Shown here: positions 16,468-24,817 of the stretch, one piece after another
Layout: the number at the start of each line of letters is the position of its first letter
Position numbering within the stretch: the stretch's first letter is position 1
Assembly: GCA_937993755.1 (NCBI GenBank)
Contig: CALKMA010000028.1
Coordinates: 1-64,000 of the forward strand
Origin: HGM13233 sp900762805
Lineage (GTDB): Bacteria; Bacillota; Clostridia; Oscillospirales; Ruminococcaceae
Direction: 5' to 3'
Length of the DNA: 64,000 bases
The notes under the pieces: generated by a model
Database searches by the model: none
What the model saw: the letters and a program-made list of their open reading frames with translations, nothing else
What the model was told of the DNA's origin: nothing
Position numbers and translations under genes: made by a program

Positions 16468-17243
16468 TAAAAGCTGTCTTTTACGATATCGACGGCACTA
16501 TCGTTGACTGGTGGAGCGACCGGCCGAGCGACCGCGTTATCGCCGATCTGGCCGAGCTGCACCGCCGCGGTTTGCCGCAGTTCATCGCCACCGGCCGCAA
16601 CACCGCCGTGCCGGAGGAAATCGATATTATCGCGCCGGTGCTTGACTATGTGGACGGCTTTATCGGCATGAACGGGCAGCTCTGCCACATGAAAAACGGC
16701 CCTGTGCTGCGCCGCAGCGCCTTTGAGCCGGAGCAGGCCCGCCGCATCGTGGCGCTGCTGGAGCTGTGGGGCATCCCCTATGCCATCCGCAGCGAGGTGC
16801 GCGTCTTCACGCGCTATGAGAGCGAGCGCATCCGCGAGGCCTACCGCCGGCTGCGGCTGCGGCCGCTGCCGGTTGACAGCTCGCAGCCGGACTATAACGA
16901 CATCTGTATGTTCACGGTTTTTGCTACGCTTACGGCTGCGCAGATCGGCCAGCTGCCCGACTGCCAGCTGACATGGTGGAATGAATTCGAGAGCGAGCTG
17001 ATGCCCGCCGAATGCGGCAAGGAGCTGGGGGTCGAGGCGGTCTGCCGCCACCTTGGCATCGACCGGGAGCAGACGCTGGCCTTTGGCGACGGCGAGAACG
17101 ATATCACCATGCTGCGCTATGCCGGCACCGGCGTCGCCATGGGCAACGCCGCCGACGAGGTCAAGCGGGCGGCCGACTATGTTACGGCGCCCGTGAGTGA
17201 GGACGGCGTCCCGGCTGCCCTGCGCCGCTTCGGCCTGCTGTAA
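16464..17243 (+). CDS. HAD-superfamily (Cof-type) phosphatase, tandem copy 2
   Basis: A 259-residue paralogue of the preceding gene. Both share DLAELHRRG and the ATGR box, and both have all four HAD motifs: FYDIDGTIVDW, FIATGRN, GKELGVEA and FGDGENDITML. The ATGA overlap implies translational coupling. A third related copy lies at 41618-42397. Divergent cap regions (about residues 80-170) suggest different substrates, none of which can be named from sequence. Confidence 0.88.
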   Translation: MIKAVFYDIDGTIVDWWSDRPSDRVIADLAELHRRGLPQFIATGRNTAVPEEIDIIAPVLDYVDGFIGMNGQLCHMKNGPVLRRSAFEPEQARRIVALLELWGIPYAIRSEVRVFTRYESERIREAYRRLRLRPLPVDSSQPDYNDICMFTVFATLTAAQIGQLPDCQLTWWNEFESELMPAECGKELGVEAVCRHLGIDREQTLAFGDGENDITMLRYAGTGVAMGNAADEVKRAADYVTAPVSEDGVPAALRRFGLL

Positions 17244-17543
17244 AGACGGCCGAAGCGATATATGATAACAGACCGGCCGGAGGCAAACGCCTCCGGCCGG
17301 TGTCGATGATATGCTGCGCCGCAGCGCCCTCAGCCGGTGAAGGTTTTTCCGGTACTTCGGCCGGCCGCCTGCTTCGGGCGTACTCTGCCGCCCTTAGAAC
17401 GGGAGCGGACGTTTACGGGGGCATGCCAAGGCGCTCCCGCTCCCGTCTGCCCTGTATGCTGTTCGCGGCTCACGCCGGGCGGGCCATGCCTTTGTGCCGG
17501 CTGACGCCCGGAAAGACGGCTTCAGGCGTGCTCTGCCGCCCGC
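17244..17543. other. Intergenic region after the HAD pair
   Basis: About 300 bases with a strong hairpin at 17272-17301 and otherwise GC-rich sequence without a supported gene. Confidence 0.4.
17272..17301. terminator. Strong hairpin downstream of the HAD pair
   Basis: ACCGGCCGGAGGC pairs perfectly with GCCTCCGGCCGGT around AAAC. It lacks a T-run, so termination strength is uncertain. Confidence 0.5.
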
Positions 17544-17945
17544 TCACCGGATGCCCTGCTCCCGCAGGAAGCGGTGATGGTGCTTGCGGGGCAGCTGCTC
17601 GTCGCAGTAGCCCAGCTCCAGCGCGATGCGCGTCCAGCTGTACTGCTTGACATACTTGAGATAAAAGACGCTGCGCTGCTCACTGTCCGCAATGCCGTCA
17701 ATGTACTGCTGCAGCTGCAGCAGCAGCGCCACGCAGCGGGCGCATTTGGCTTCGATCTGCCGCTGCAGGTCGCAGAGCAGCGCGGCGGTATTCCCCGTCG
17801 GGTCGCCCGGCCCGCGGCCGCCGTGCGGCAGACCGTCAAGCTGCGGCGTGCGGCTGGCGGCCTCAATGGCGCGCAGCCGGCGGCGGTCGATATCGATCTC
17901 GCGCTTGAGAAGGCGGATCTCGCGGAGCTGTTGTTTGGTTACCAT
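17544..17945 (-). CDS. Phage-type sigma-region-4-like activator (DUF1492/ArpU-like)
   Basis: A 133-residue basic protein. The N-terminal half is helical and charged. The C-terminal half contains SEQRSVFYLKYVKQYSWTRIALELGYCDEQLPRKHHHRFL, read here in pieces as a helix-turn-helix resembling sigma region 4 of late phage activators (ArpU, DUF1492). Start ATG 17945 was preferred because AAGGAG lies eight bases upstream; ATG 17951 would be only two bases from it. It is divergent from a CI/LexA-like repressor, with a consensus promoter (18005-18033) that overlaps the repressor's own promoter region. No other phage genes are nearby. Confidence 0.65.
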   Translation of the reverse strand: MVTKQQLREIRLLKREIDIDRRRLRAIEAASRTPQLDGLPHGGRGPGDPTGNTAALLCDLQRQIEAKCARCVALLLQLQQYIDGIADSEQRSVFYLKYVKQYSWTRIALELGYCDEQLPRKHHHRFLREQGIR

Positions 17946-17974
17946 GATCATTTCTCCTTTTCAAAATATAGCTA

Positions 17975-18003
17975 TTGACATTTGGGGGAATTTCGCGTAC
18001 TAT
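17975..18003 (+). promoter_or_regulatory. Promoter of the S24-type repressor
   Basis: TTGACA, 17-base spacer, TACTAT, directed at the repressor gene. Its -10 falls inside the palindrome at 17998-18013. Confidence 0.75.
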
Positions 18004-18013
18004 GATTATAGTA
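17998..18013. promoter_or_regulatory. Candidate operator between the face-to-face promoters
   Basis: TACTAT and ATAGTA form a perfect inverted repeat around GATT. It covers the -10 hexamers of both the rightward and leftward promoters, so a bound dimer would block both. Confidence 0.6.
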
Positions 18014-18033
18014 ACTGTAAAGTGATTTGTCAA
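18005..18033 (-). promoter_or_regulatory. Consensus promoter reading into the divergent activator
   Basis: On the minus strand TTGACA, 17-base spacer, TATAAT, a perfect sigma-A promoter. It points at the DUF1492-like gene ending at 17544, and its -10 abuts that of the opposing promoter. Confidence 0.85.
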
Positions 18034-18098
18034 TATGCAAAAGCACTAAAAGGTGATAAATATTCGCCAAAAATAACCCTTTAGTTTTGGAGGGACCC

Positions 18099-18716
18099 AT
18101 GTTCTATCAACGATACGCGGCGCTCTGCCGCAGTCTGGGCGAGAGCCCCAGCGCCGTTGCCGGCAAAAACGGCATCAGCAGCACCTCGGTCACGCGCTGG
18201 AAGAACGGCGCTGTGCCCAAGGGGCAGATCGTGGCGCGGCTGGCGCGCTACTTTGGTGTCAGCGCCGACTATCTGATCGGCGGAGCGACGGCCGCCTCGC
18301 CGGAGACCGACGCGCAGCCCGTCAGCCCGGCGATGATCCCTATCGTCGGCACCATCGCGGCCGGCTGTCCCATCATTGCCGATCAAAACATCGAGGGCTA
18401 TGCCTTCTCCGACATCGGCGACAGTGAGAATTATTTTTTCCTGCGCGTCAAGGGCGACAGCATGGTGGGCGCCGGCATCCGCAGCGGAGCGCTGGTGCTG
18501 ATCAAAAAGCAGCACTATGCCGAAAACAATCAGATCGTTGCCTGTCTGGTGGGAGATGAGAGCGCCACGCTCAAGCGGTACTTCTGCTCCGGGCGCAGTG
18601 TCACGCTTATGCCCGAAAATCCCGCTTATGAGCCGATCGTCGTGCCGGTTTCGGATTTTGAAAGCGGCAGCGCCATCATTCTCGGCGTGGCGCGGCGCGT
18701 CGTCAGCGATTTGTAG
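18099..18716 (+). CDS. XRE/S24-family self-cleaving repressor (CI/LexA-like)
   Basis: A 205-residue repressor. The N-terminal helix-turn-helix (about 1-65) includes SSTSVTRWKNGAVPKGQIVARLARYF. The C-terminal S24 peptidase domain has the catalytic serine S121 in GDSM and the lysine K159 in ATLKRY. The likely scissile Ala-Gly is A88-G89 in IAAGCP. These are the features of repressors that cleave themselves when RecA is activated by DNA damage. ATG 18099 follows GGAGGG; a TTG 12 bases upstream overlaps that site. It probably represses itself and the divergent activator through the palindrome at 17998-18013. Confidence 0.88.
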   Translation: MFYQRYAALCRSLGESPSAVAGKNGISSTSVTRWKNGAVPKGQIVARLARYFGVSADYLIGGATAASPETDAQPVSPAMIPIVGTIAAGCPIIADQNIEGYAFSDIGDSENYFFLRVKGDSMVGAGIRSGALVLIKKQHYAENNQIVACLVGDESATLKRYFCSGRSVTLMPENPAYEPIVVPVSDFESGSAIILGVARRVVSDL

Positions 18717-18806
18717 GAGCCGCTCCTGTTTTTGAGAGCTATTCGTTTCTGCGGGCGGTGCCTTATCCTTGCGGCCTGCTTCCGGCCGCCCGCCGCAAAG
18801 GTACGG

Positions 18807-18836
18807 TTGCGTGCAGGCGCGGATATGTTGTATAAT
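18807..18836 (+). promoter_or_regulatory. Promoter of the WG-repeat lipoprotein operon
   Basis: TTGCGT, 18-base spacer, TATAAT, about 88 bases upstream of the start codon at 18924. Confidence 0.55.
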
Positions 18837-18923
18837 AATGTGCAGGAGAAGCGCGGTCCGGCGCAGAGCCGCCCGCCAAGAGCGTTTTCCGCTCATTCTG
18901 CCCATACCAAGCGTGGAGGAAAC

Positions 18924-20492
18924 ATGAAAAAGCTTATCACACTGCTGGCTGTTCTGGCGCTGGCTTTCGGGCTGACTGCCTGCGATGAGCCGCCGGCGCC
19001 CCCGTCGTCCGCCCGCGATTTCAGCGGCTACTGCATCAGATTTACCTGCCCGTCCGACTGGAAGCTCTCCTCGGTGGAGGAGGAGGCCGCGCTGGTCGGT
19101 GTGGCTGTTATCGCCGCCAACGCCGACGAAACGGCGGCGCTCAAGCTGTTCTGCACACCGTCAGGGGTGCAGGCCTATGTGCTGGCCTCCTCCGGGGCCG
19201 ACGCTACGCAGACCATCGGCGGGATCCGCGCCTCACTGGAGGCCACCGTCAACCCGGAAACGACCTACAATAACATCAAAAACGGCGTCATCACCATCGA
19301 AAAGCTGATCGACGACGGCGAAAAGCTGCCGGCCTACAGCGGCGGGCTGCCGACCGACACCGCGCGCACGGTCGATTCGCTGCCGCGCGTCGATCTGACC
19401 GACGACGGCTCACTGGCCGCCGTGCTCGACAGCGCGACCGGCCTGTGGGGCTATATCGACCGTTCGGGCCGCTATGCCGTCGCGCCGCAGTATATCAATG
19501 CCGGAAGCTTCAGCGAGGGCAAGGCGGCGGTGGCCGTCGGCTCGGCCGAGCAGCCGACCTGGGGCTATATTGACACGACGGGCGCCTATATCAAGGGGCT
19601 TGAGCCGCGCTTCCAGTCGGCCGGACGCTTTGGAAACGGTCTGGCGCCGGTGCATGACGAGGCCAACGGCAGCTATTATGTCAATGCCGACGGCACCATC
19701 GGCATCAGCGCCTTCGGGCTGCAGCTTTCCTCCTCCATCAACTTTGAGGCCGACGGCTTCGGCAATATGTCGGAATTCAGAAACGGCGTGGCGCTGGTTT
19801 CGGTCAGCGACTTTGCCGGCAGCGAGATCGCCTATCTCATCCGGTATGACGGCAAGGTCTGCTGTCAGGTCGGGGCCGATCTCATGAAGGAATCCTTTGA
19901 CAGCAAGCAGTCGCTGGCGCGGCAGGGCTATATCATCTACCGCGCGGCCAGCGGCTATTACGGCGTCAAGGACGATCTCGGCTATACCATCATCGGCGAA
20001 AAATACGACCTGCTGGCAGCCGGGTCAGAGGGGCCGCTGCTGGCGCAGCTGGGCAGCCGCTACGGCTATATCGGCCTTTCCGAGAACGTCATCGTGCCCT
20101 TCCGCTATCAGGGCGCGCTGCTCATGTCGGCACACGGTTCCTTCGTTGAGACGGCCGGCGGCTGGCAGCCCATCAGCACCGAGGGGGCGCTGACGCAGAG
20201 CGTAAAATATGAGCAGGTGACCGCTTACATCAACGACTATGCCTGCTTCTGTGAAAACGGCCTATGGGGCGTACTCGACGGCACCGGCAGCGCGCTGCTG
20301 CCGCCCATGTTCAGCGAGCCGCTGGTCTTCAGCGAAAACGGCCTGGCCGCCTTCCGATCCGGCGAGCTGACCGGCTTTCTGACGGGCGACGGAGAGGTGG
20401 CCATCGAACCGAAATATGCCGCGGCGCTGCCCTTTACAGCCGCCTCGGCCCTTCAGCAGCAGCCGCAGGGGGAAGACAATGGACAGGATTAA
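18924..20492 (+). CDS. WG-repeat surface lipoprotein
   Basis: A 522-residue exported lipoprotein. Residues 1-19 are a signal sequence ending in a lipobox LTAC with C20 as the lipidated residue. After a segment of about 150 residues there are WG/KWG-type repeats, such as GLWGYIDRSGRYAVAPQY, TWGYIDTTGAY and GLWGVLDGTG, typical of beta-rich WG_containing_repeat proteins of unknown ligand. GTGGAGGA precedes the ATG. The gene overlaps the glycosyltransferase start by 14 bases, linking it to that operon. The binding partner is unknown. Confidence 0.85.
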   Translation: MKKLITLLAVLALAFGLTACDEPPAPPSSARDFSGYCIRFTCPSDWKLSSVEEEAALVGVAVIAANADETAALKLFCTPSGVQAYVLASSGADATQTIGGIRASLEATVNPETTYNNIKNGVITIEKLIDDGEKLPAYSGGLPTDTARTVDSLPRVDLTDDGSLAAVLDSATGLWGYIDRSGRYAVAPQYINAGSFSEGKAAVAVGSAEQPTWGYIDTTGAYIKGLEPRFQSAGRFGNGLAPVHDEANGSYYVNADGTIGISAFGLQLSSSINFEADGFGNMSEFRNGVALVSVSDFAGSEIAYLIRYDGKVCCQVGADLMKESFDSKQSLARQGYIIYRAASGYYGVKDDLGYTIIGEKYDLLAAGSEGPLLAQLGSRYGYIGLSENVIVPFRYQGALLMSAHGSFVETAGGWQPISTEGALTQSVKYEQVTAYINDYACFCENGLWGVLDGTGSALLPPMFSEPLVFSENGLAAFRSGELTGFLTGDGEVAIEPKYAAALPFTAASALQQQPQGEDNGQD

Positions 20493-21663
20493 GGTCCTCA
20501 TCGTCCCCTCGTGGTACCCCAACGGGCAGGACCGCTTGATGGGGCAGTACCACCTTGAATATGCTGCGGCGCTGGCTGCCGACGGCCGCTTTGACGTTTC
20601 GATGCTGGTCATCGACCGTGCGCGCCTCAAGGCTCCTGTTGATTTTTTGCGCCGGCCGCGCCGCTTTACCGTGCAGCACGACGGCTTCTGCGCTTACGGT
20701 CTGCGGATGCTCAACGTCGCGCCTATCAGCTTTGACTGGCAGCAGCGCCGCTATCAGAAGGCGCTGCTCCGAGCCTATCGGATCTATGAAAAGCAGCTGG
20801 GCCGGCCCGATGTCATCCACGCCATGGTGACCGTTCCGGCCGGGGCGGCTGCCTGCCGGCTGGGGCGCGAGCTGGGCGTGCCGGTGCTGATCACCGAGCA
20901 CGCCTCCTATTACAGGCGGTTCTTTGAGGGAAAGGAGAGCCGCTACGGCGCCTATGCCGCGCAGTATGCCTCTTTCAGCGCCGTCAGCCGCTTTGTGGCC
21001 GACGGAATGTCGGAATGTACCGGCCGGCCCTGCGCCGTGCTGCCCAATGTGGTCGATACCGCCGTCTTTCAGCCGCACGCGAGGCGGCAGCCGGACGGAA
21101 CGCTGCGCCTTCTAATTGTCAGCGCGCTGCGGCAGGGCAAGCGCATCGACGATGCCGCCGACGCCGTCCGGCTGCTGCTGGAGAGCGGCCGCTTCCGGGA
21201 TGTCCGCTGCACCGTGGCGGGCGACGGCTTCTGGCAGCAGCGCTATATCGACGCCGTGCGCGGCAAGGGGATGGACGGGCACTTTGATTTTGTCGGCCGC
21301 AAGACCAAGCCGGAGCTGGCCGGGCTGCTGCGGCAGACCGACCTGCTGCTGGTGACCAGCGAGTTTGAAACCTTCTGCATCCCCGCTGTCGAGGCGCTGG
21401 CGGCCGGTGTGCCGGTGGTGAGCACGCGCTGCCGCGGGCCGGAGGAATTCATCACCCCCGTCTGCGGTGAGCTGTGCCGCGCCGCCGACCCGGCCGATAT
21501 GGCGGCCGCCATCGGGCGCGCCTGCGACCGGCTCGACAGCTTTGACCCGGCGGCGATGGCGGCTGCGGCCGCCCGTTTTTCCGGCCCCAGCGTGGCCGAC
21601 GCGGCCCATGATATCTACTGCCGCCTGCCGGGCGGCCATTTCAATGATAAAAGTGAGGAATGA
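20479..21663 (+). CDS. Glycosyltransferase family 4 (GT-B fold)
   Basis: A 394-residue cytosolic glycosyltransferase. The N-terminal half carries SWYPN, QYHLEYAAAL and HAMVTVPAGAAACRLGRELGVPVLITEHASYY. The C-terminal half has VSALRQGKRID, the donor-site TSEFETFCIPAVEALAAGVPVVSTRCRGPEEFI and its E-x7-E motif. It starts inside the end of the lipoprotein gene after GCAGGGGG. Donor and acceptor cannot be told. Cotranscription with a surface lipoprotein suggests cell-envelope glycan work. Confidence 0.88.
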   Translation: MDRIKVLIVPSWYPNGQDRLMGQYHLEYAAALAADGRFDVSMLVIDRARLKAPVDFLRRPRRFTVQHDGFCAYGLRMLNVAPISFDWQQRRYQKALLRAYRIYEKQLGRPDVIHAMVTVPAGAAACRLGRELGVPVLITEHASYYRRFFEGKESRYGAYAAQYASFSAVSRFVADGMSECTGRPCAVLPNVVDTAVFQPHARRQPDGTLRLLIVSALRQGKRIDDAADAVRLLLESGRFRDVRCTVAGDGFWQQRYIDAVRGKGMDGHFDFVGRKTKPELAGLLRQTDLLLVTSEFETFCIPAVEALAAGVPVVSTRCRGPEEFITPVCGELCRAADPADMAAAIGRACDRLDSFDPAAMAAAAARFSGPSVADAAHDIYCRLPGGHFNDKSEE

Positions 21664-21666
21664 TCC

Positions 21667-22584
21667 ATGATTGCACCGACCGGACTGACCGAAACCAGAC
21701 TGGGCCGCAGGCTTTGCTACAGCGGCATTGTTTCCGGCTACGCCGTCACCGTTTATCCTCAGCGGCGGGTGGGTGAGGTCCGCATCGGCACCCCGGTGCA
21801 GGCCGGCTTCAACAATCTGCGGAACGCCATGACCGCCCGCAAATTCCGCGGTTTTTCGGTGGGCACCGCTTTTCTCCGCAGCCGCTATCTGGAGATCGAC
21901 GTCCGGCTGTCGGAGGACTGCGATATCGATGGGTGGGAGAGAGTCTGCGAGCAGCTGACCGAGCTTTGCCGCCAATTCTGGTATCTGCCGGAGGAGCAGT
22001 GCTTTATCTGCCTCAAAAAGGACTGCGACTGCACCGTGCTGCTCGACGGTACCCGCCGTCTGGCGCATGAGACCTGCGCCCGCCGGCGCATCGCACGCCG
22101 GCAGGAAACCGAGCTGGGCGTCGCGGGGGCCAAGCCTTATCTCGGCGCGGCCGCCGGTGCGCTGGCGCTGCTGATCATGCTGCTGGTGGTGCTGCTGGTG
22201 TCGCACGGCTACTATCCGGCGCTGTTTGCGGCGGCGGCCTTTCTGGCCCACACCGGCTATCAGCTGCTCCACGGCCGCCCCGGCCGCAGCGCCTGGCTGG
22301 CTGTCGGCTTGACCTCGCTCGTCAGCGCGGCGCTCGGCTATGCGGCGGCGCTGTTTTTCAGCGCCCGCTACGCGCTGTTTTATATGCCGGCCCACGCGCT
22401 GCTGCTGACGGCCGGCGCCTGGCTGGCCGGACTGCTGCTGATGCTGCCGCGGCTGGGGCGGTCGGCCGCTGCCGTCCGCACACAGTACGAGCAGGCAGGT
22501 CAGAGCATCGCCGGAGTCGAAATACTGCCCGATCCGGAGAGCAGCGCCGTGCCCGAAGCCCGCGAGGAGACCGGCGGCGATTGA
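21667..22584 (+). CDS. Uncharacterised four-helix membrane protein with Cys cluster
   Basis: A 305-residue protein that starts three bases after the glycosyltransferase stop. Residues 1-150 are soluble, with a cysteine group CFICLKKDCDC near 118-128 that may bind metal. Four hydrophobic helices follow at about 159-178, 181-198, 209-229 and 236-260, with an acidic tail. I do not recognise the family. Its position suggests cooperation with the glycosyltransferase. Confidence 0.65.
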   Translation: MIAPTGLTETRLGRRLCYSGIVSGYAVTVYPQRRVGEVRIGTPVQAGFNNLRNAMTARKFRGFSVGTAFLRSRYLEIDVRLSEDCDIDGWERVCEQLTELCRQFWYLPEEQCFICLKKDCDCTVLLDGTRRLAHETCARRRIARRQETELGVAGAKPYLGAAAGALALLIMLLVVLLVSHGYYPALFAAAAFLAHTGYQLLHGRPGRSAWLAVGLTSLVSAALGYAAALFFSARYALFYMPAHALLLTAGAWLAGLLLMLPRLGRSAAAVRTQYEQAGQSIAGVEILPDPESSAVPEAREETGGD

Positions 22585-22909
22585 GGAGCCTGCGCCGGAG
22601 GATCGTGCTTTTTAAGTGTTCACAATCAAAAGGCGGGATAAGGACGGACCGGCCTGATATCCGTCGCCAAGGGTGACGTTCGGGCCGGATATGGCGTTTT
22701 TCCATTCATTATTATTAAAAGCGGGAGGGCCGCTCGGCAGCATCTGCCGGGAGGGCCGCGGCAAAAGCATAGCGCGCCGGCTGCGGGGCATACTGATTTT
22801 CAGGGTCTGGCAGCCGGCGCCTGATTTTTTGAAAAGAATTTAGCGGGATTTCATCTATTCGTCACATTTCGCTGGTAGAATCTAAATCAGTTCCCGATAG
22901 GAGGCAACT
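22585..22909. other. Intergenic region upstream of htrA
   Basis: About 325 bases without a supported gene. GGGAGGGCCGC occurs twice, 15 bases apart, at about 22724-22760. The last 80 bases are AT-richer and include a TAGAAT-like -10 at 22876-22881, but no matching -35 was found. Confidence 0.35.
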
Positions 22910-24223
22910 ATGATGAACGATTATGATCCCTATAATAATCAGCTGAATGAACAGCAAAATGAAGCGAACGGCACGGCGCCGGAGACGGGCGGCTATCAGG
23001 GCTATCAGGCCCCGCCGCAGCCCCAGACGGCCCAGCCGGTCTACAGCTACACCTACACCGATCCGCAGCCGGTGCGCAAGCCTAAAACGGCTCTGACGCG
23101 CGGCGGCGCGGCGGTGCTGGTCATCGTCTGTCTGCTGGTGAGCATGTGCTTCGGCCTCGGCGGCGCCTATCTCGGCGTCCGCGCCCTGCGCGCGGGAGGA
23201 CAGCTCTCCTCTGAGACGACCGTTCTCTACCGCACGGTGCAGGATGAAAATCTGGCCGCCAACGGCGGCAGCTACACCACGGCTGAGATCGCGGGGGCTG
23301 TCAGCAATTCGGTCGTTGAGATCAAGACCGAGACCGTCAGTATCGATAACAGCTGGGTGCGCAACTTCGTTGTCAGCGGCGCCGGCAGCGGCGTCATCAT
23401 CAGTGAGGACGGTTATATCGTTACCAACAACCATGTCATCAGCGGCTCGCAGCACTACACCGTCACGCTGCACGACGGCACCGAGTACAGCGCCTCGCTG
23501 GTCGGCACTGACACGGAGAACGACATCGCCGTGCTCAAGATCGCCGCCACCGGTCTGACCCCGGCCGTTTGGGGCGATTCCGACAAGCTGGTCGTCGGGC
23601 AGGCGGTCGTGGCCGTCGGCAACCCGCTCGGCTCGTTGGGCGGCAGTGTGACTGACGGCATTATCAGCGGCCTCAACCGCACCGTCAACGTTGAGGGACT
23701 CAAGATGACGCTGCTGCAGCACAGCGCGCCCGTCAACCCCGGCAATTCGGGCGGCGGCCTGTTTGACGCTGCCGGCAATCTCATCGGTATCGTCAACGCC
23801 AAGTCGAGCAAGGAATCGACTGAGGGTCTCGGCTTTGCCATTCCCGCCAATCAGGCGCTCGCCTCGGTGGAGGCTATCCTCAAGAATGAGGTCTCCAACC
23901 CCGACAAGCCGGCGCTTGGCGTGACGGTACTCGCCATCACCGATTCGTCAACGGCCAGCAAGTACGGCGTCAGCCGGCTGGGCGTGTATATCGGCAATGT
24001 CAACAAGAATTCGGCCGCCGAAAAGGGCGGTGTGCAGATGGGCGATTACGTTGTCAGCGTTGACGGCAACATGATCGGATCGAACGCCGATCTCACGGAT
24101 TATCTCAACACCTGCGAGGTCGGCCAGACCATCGAGATGGTCGTCATCCGCGAGGTGGACGGCAGCGAAAAGATGCTGACGCTTCAGATCACGCTGGAAC
24201 GGTACGACGCCAATAATTATTGA
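22910..24223 (+). CDS. htrA: HtrA/DegP-family serine protease with PDZ domain
   Basis: A 437-residue membrane-anchored quality-control protease. The first 60 residues are a Gln/Pro/Tyr-rich cytoplasmic tail, followed by one membrane helix (about 65-88). The trypsin-like domain has H175 (NNHVI), D205 (ENDIAVLKI) and S280 (PGNSGGGLFD), a complete triad. A C-terminal PDZ domain (about 335-430) includes KGGVQMGDYVVSVDGN. AGGAGG sits five bases before ATG 22910; ATG 22913 is an equally plausible start. It has its own strong terminator and appears monocistronic. Confidence 0.94.
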   Translation: MMNDYDPYNNQLNEQQNEANGTAPETGGYQGYQAPPQPQTAQPVYSYTYTDPQPVRKPKTALTRGGAAVLVIVCLLVSMCFGLGGAYLGVRALRAGGQLSSETTVLYRTVQDENLAANGGSYTTAEIAGAVSNSVVEIKTETVSIDNSWVRNFVVSGAGSGVIISEDGYIVTNNHVISGSQHYTVTLHDGTEYSASLVGTDTENDIAVLKIAATGLTPAVWGDSDKLVVGQAVVAVGNPLGSLGGSVTDGIISGLNRTVNVEGLKMTLLQHSAPVNPGNSGGGLFDAAGNLIGIVNAKSSKESTEGLGFAIPANQALASVEAILKNEVSNPDKPALGVTVLAITDSSTASKYGVSRLGVYIGNVNKNSAAEKGGVQMGDYVVSVDGNMIGSNADLTDYLNTCEVGQTIEMVVIREVDGSEKMLTLQITLERYDANNY

Positions 24224-24257
24224 TGCCGCGCGGCCCCGCGAGCGGGCCGGCAGCGCG

Positions 24258-24294
24258 GGACCCGTCCGCCATACATGGCGGACGGGTCCTTTTT
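24258..24294 (+). terminator. Intrinsic terminator of htrA
   Basis: A 15-base perfect stem, GGACCCGTCCGCCAT against its complement with a two-base gap at the tip, followed by five T. Confidence 0.92.
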
Positions 24295-24468
24295 CAGCGG
24301 CGCGCCCGTTCTTTTCAGCGCAGAGTGCCCGGAATGCTTCCTTCAGTGGGGATGCCGTGTCCTTTCAGCCGGTCCTTTTTCTCACGGCGGGACATTTGTG
24401 CCGGCCGGCTTACTTTCGCACAGAGCTGACGCGTTTCTTGTGCATTCTGCCAAAAACGCAAAAAACCG

Positions 24469-24497
24469 TTGACAAACATAAAGCACCGTGTTAAACT
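24469..24497 (+). promoter_or_regulatory. Promoter of the metNIQ T-box transcript
   Basis: TTGACA, 17-base spacer, TAAACT, immediately upstream of the T-box leader. Confidence 0.8.
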
Positions 24498-24796
24498 ACA
24501 CTCCATAAAGGCAATGAAAAGAAGAGTATGCTGTCTGGTATGCCACAGAGAGCCCCGCTAAGCTGAAAAGGGGTGCAGAGAGGGCGGCAGAACATGGTCT
24601 TGGAGCCGCGCACCGACCGCCGAAAACCGGCATAGGCTGCGACGGGTACGCCCGTGAAAGCGTTAGGGTATCGGCTATGCCGCCCGTACCTGATGAGGCA
24701 TCCCCGCGTGAGCGGGCTGCGAACTAAGGTGGTACCACGGAGCATAAATAAGTTGTTTCGTCCTTAGCTGTTTTATGACAGCTGAGGGCTTTTTTA
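24498..24796 (+). ncRNA. T-box leader (methionine) controlling metNIQ
   Basis: A tRNA-sensing riboswitch. The conserved T-box AAGGTGGTACCACGG is at 24726-24740. The mutually exclusive terminator lies at 24761-24796 (CCTTAGCTGT against ACAGCTGAGG, then six T). Stem I begins near AATGAAAAGAAGAGTA and contains the AG-rich GCAGAGAGGG segment. The likely specifier is ATG at 24594-24596 in AACATGG, which fits the downstream methionine importer. Uncharged tRNA-Met would stabilise the antiterminator and turn the operon on. The class and terminator are clear; the exact specifier is inferred. Confidence 0.92.
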
Positions 24797-24817
24797 TTGC
24801 GGAACAGGGGGTAGAAA

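Noticed and set aside
21112..22395. A 427-codon minus-strand frame opposite the glycosyltransferase and the membrane protein
   Set aside because: Spans two genes in antisense and has the composition of a shadow frame.
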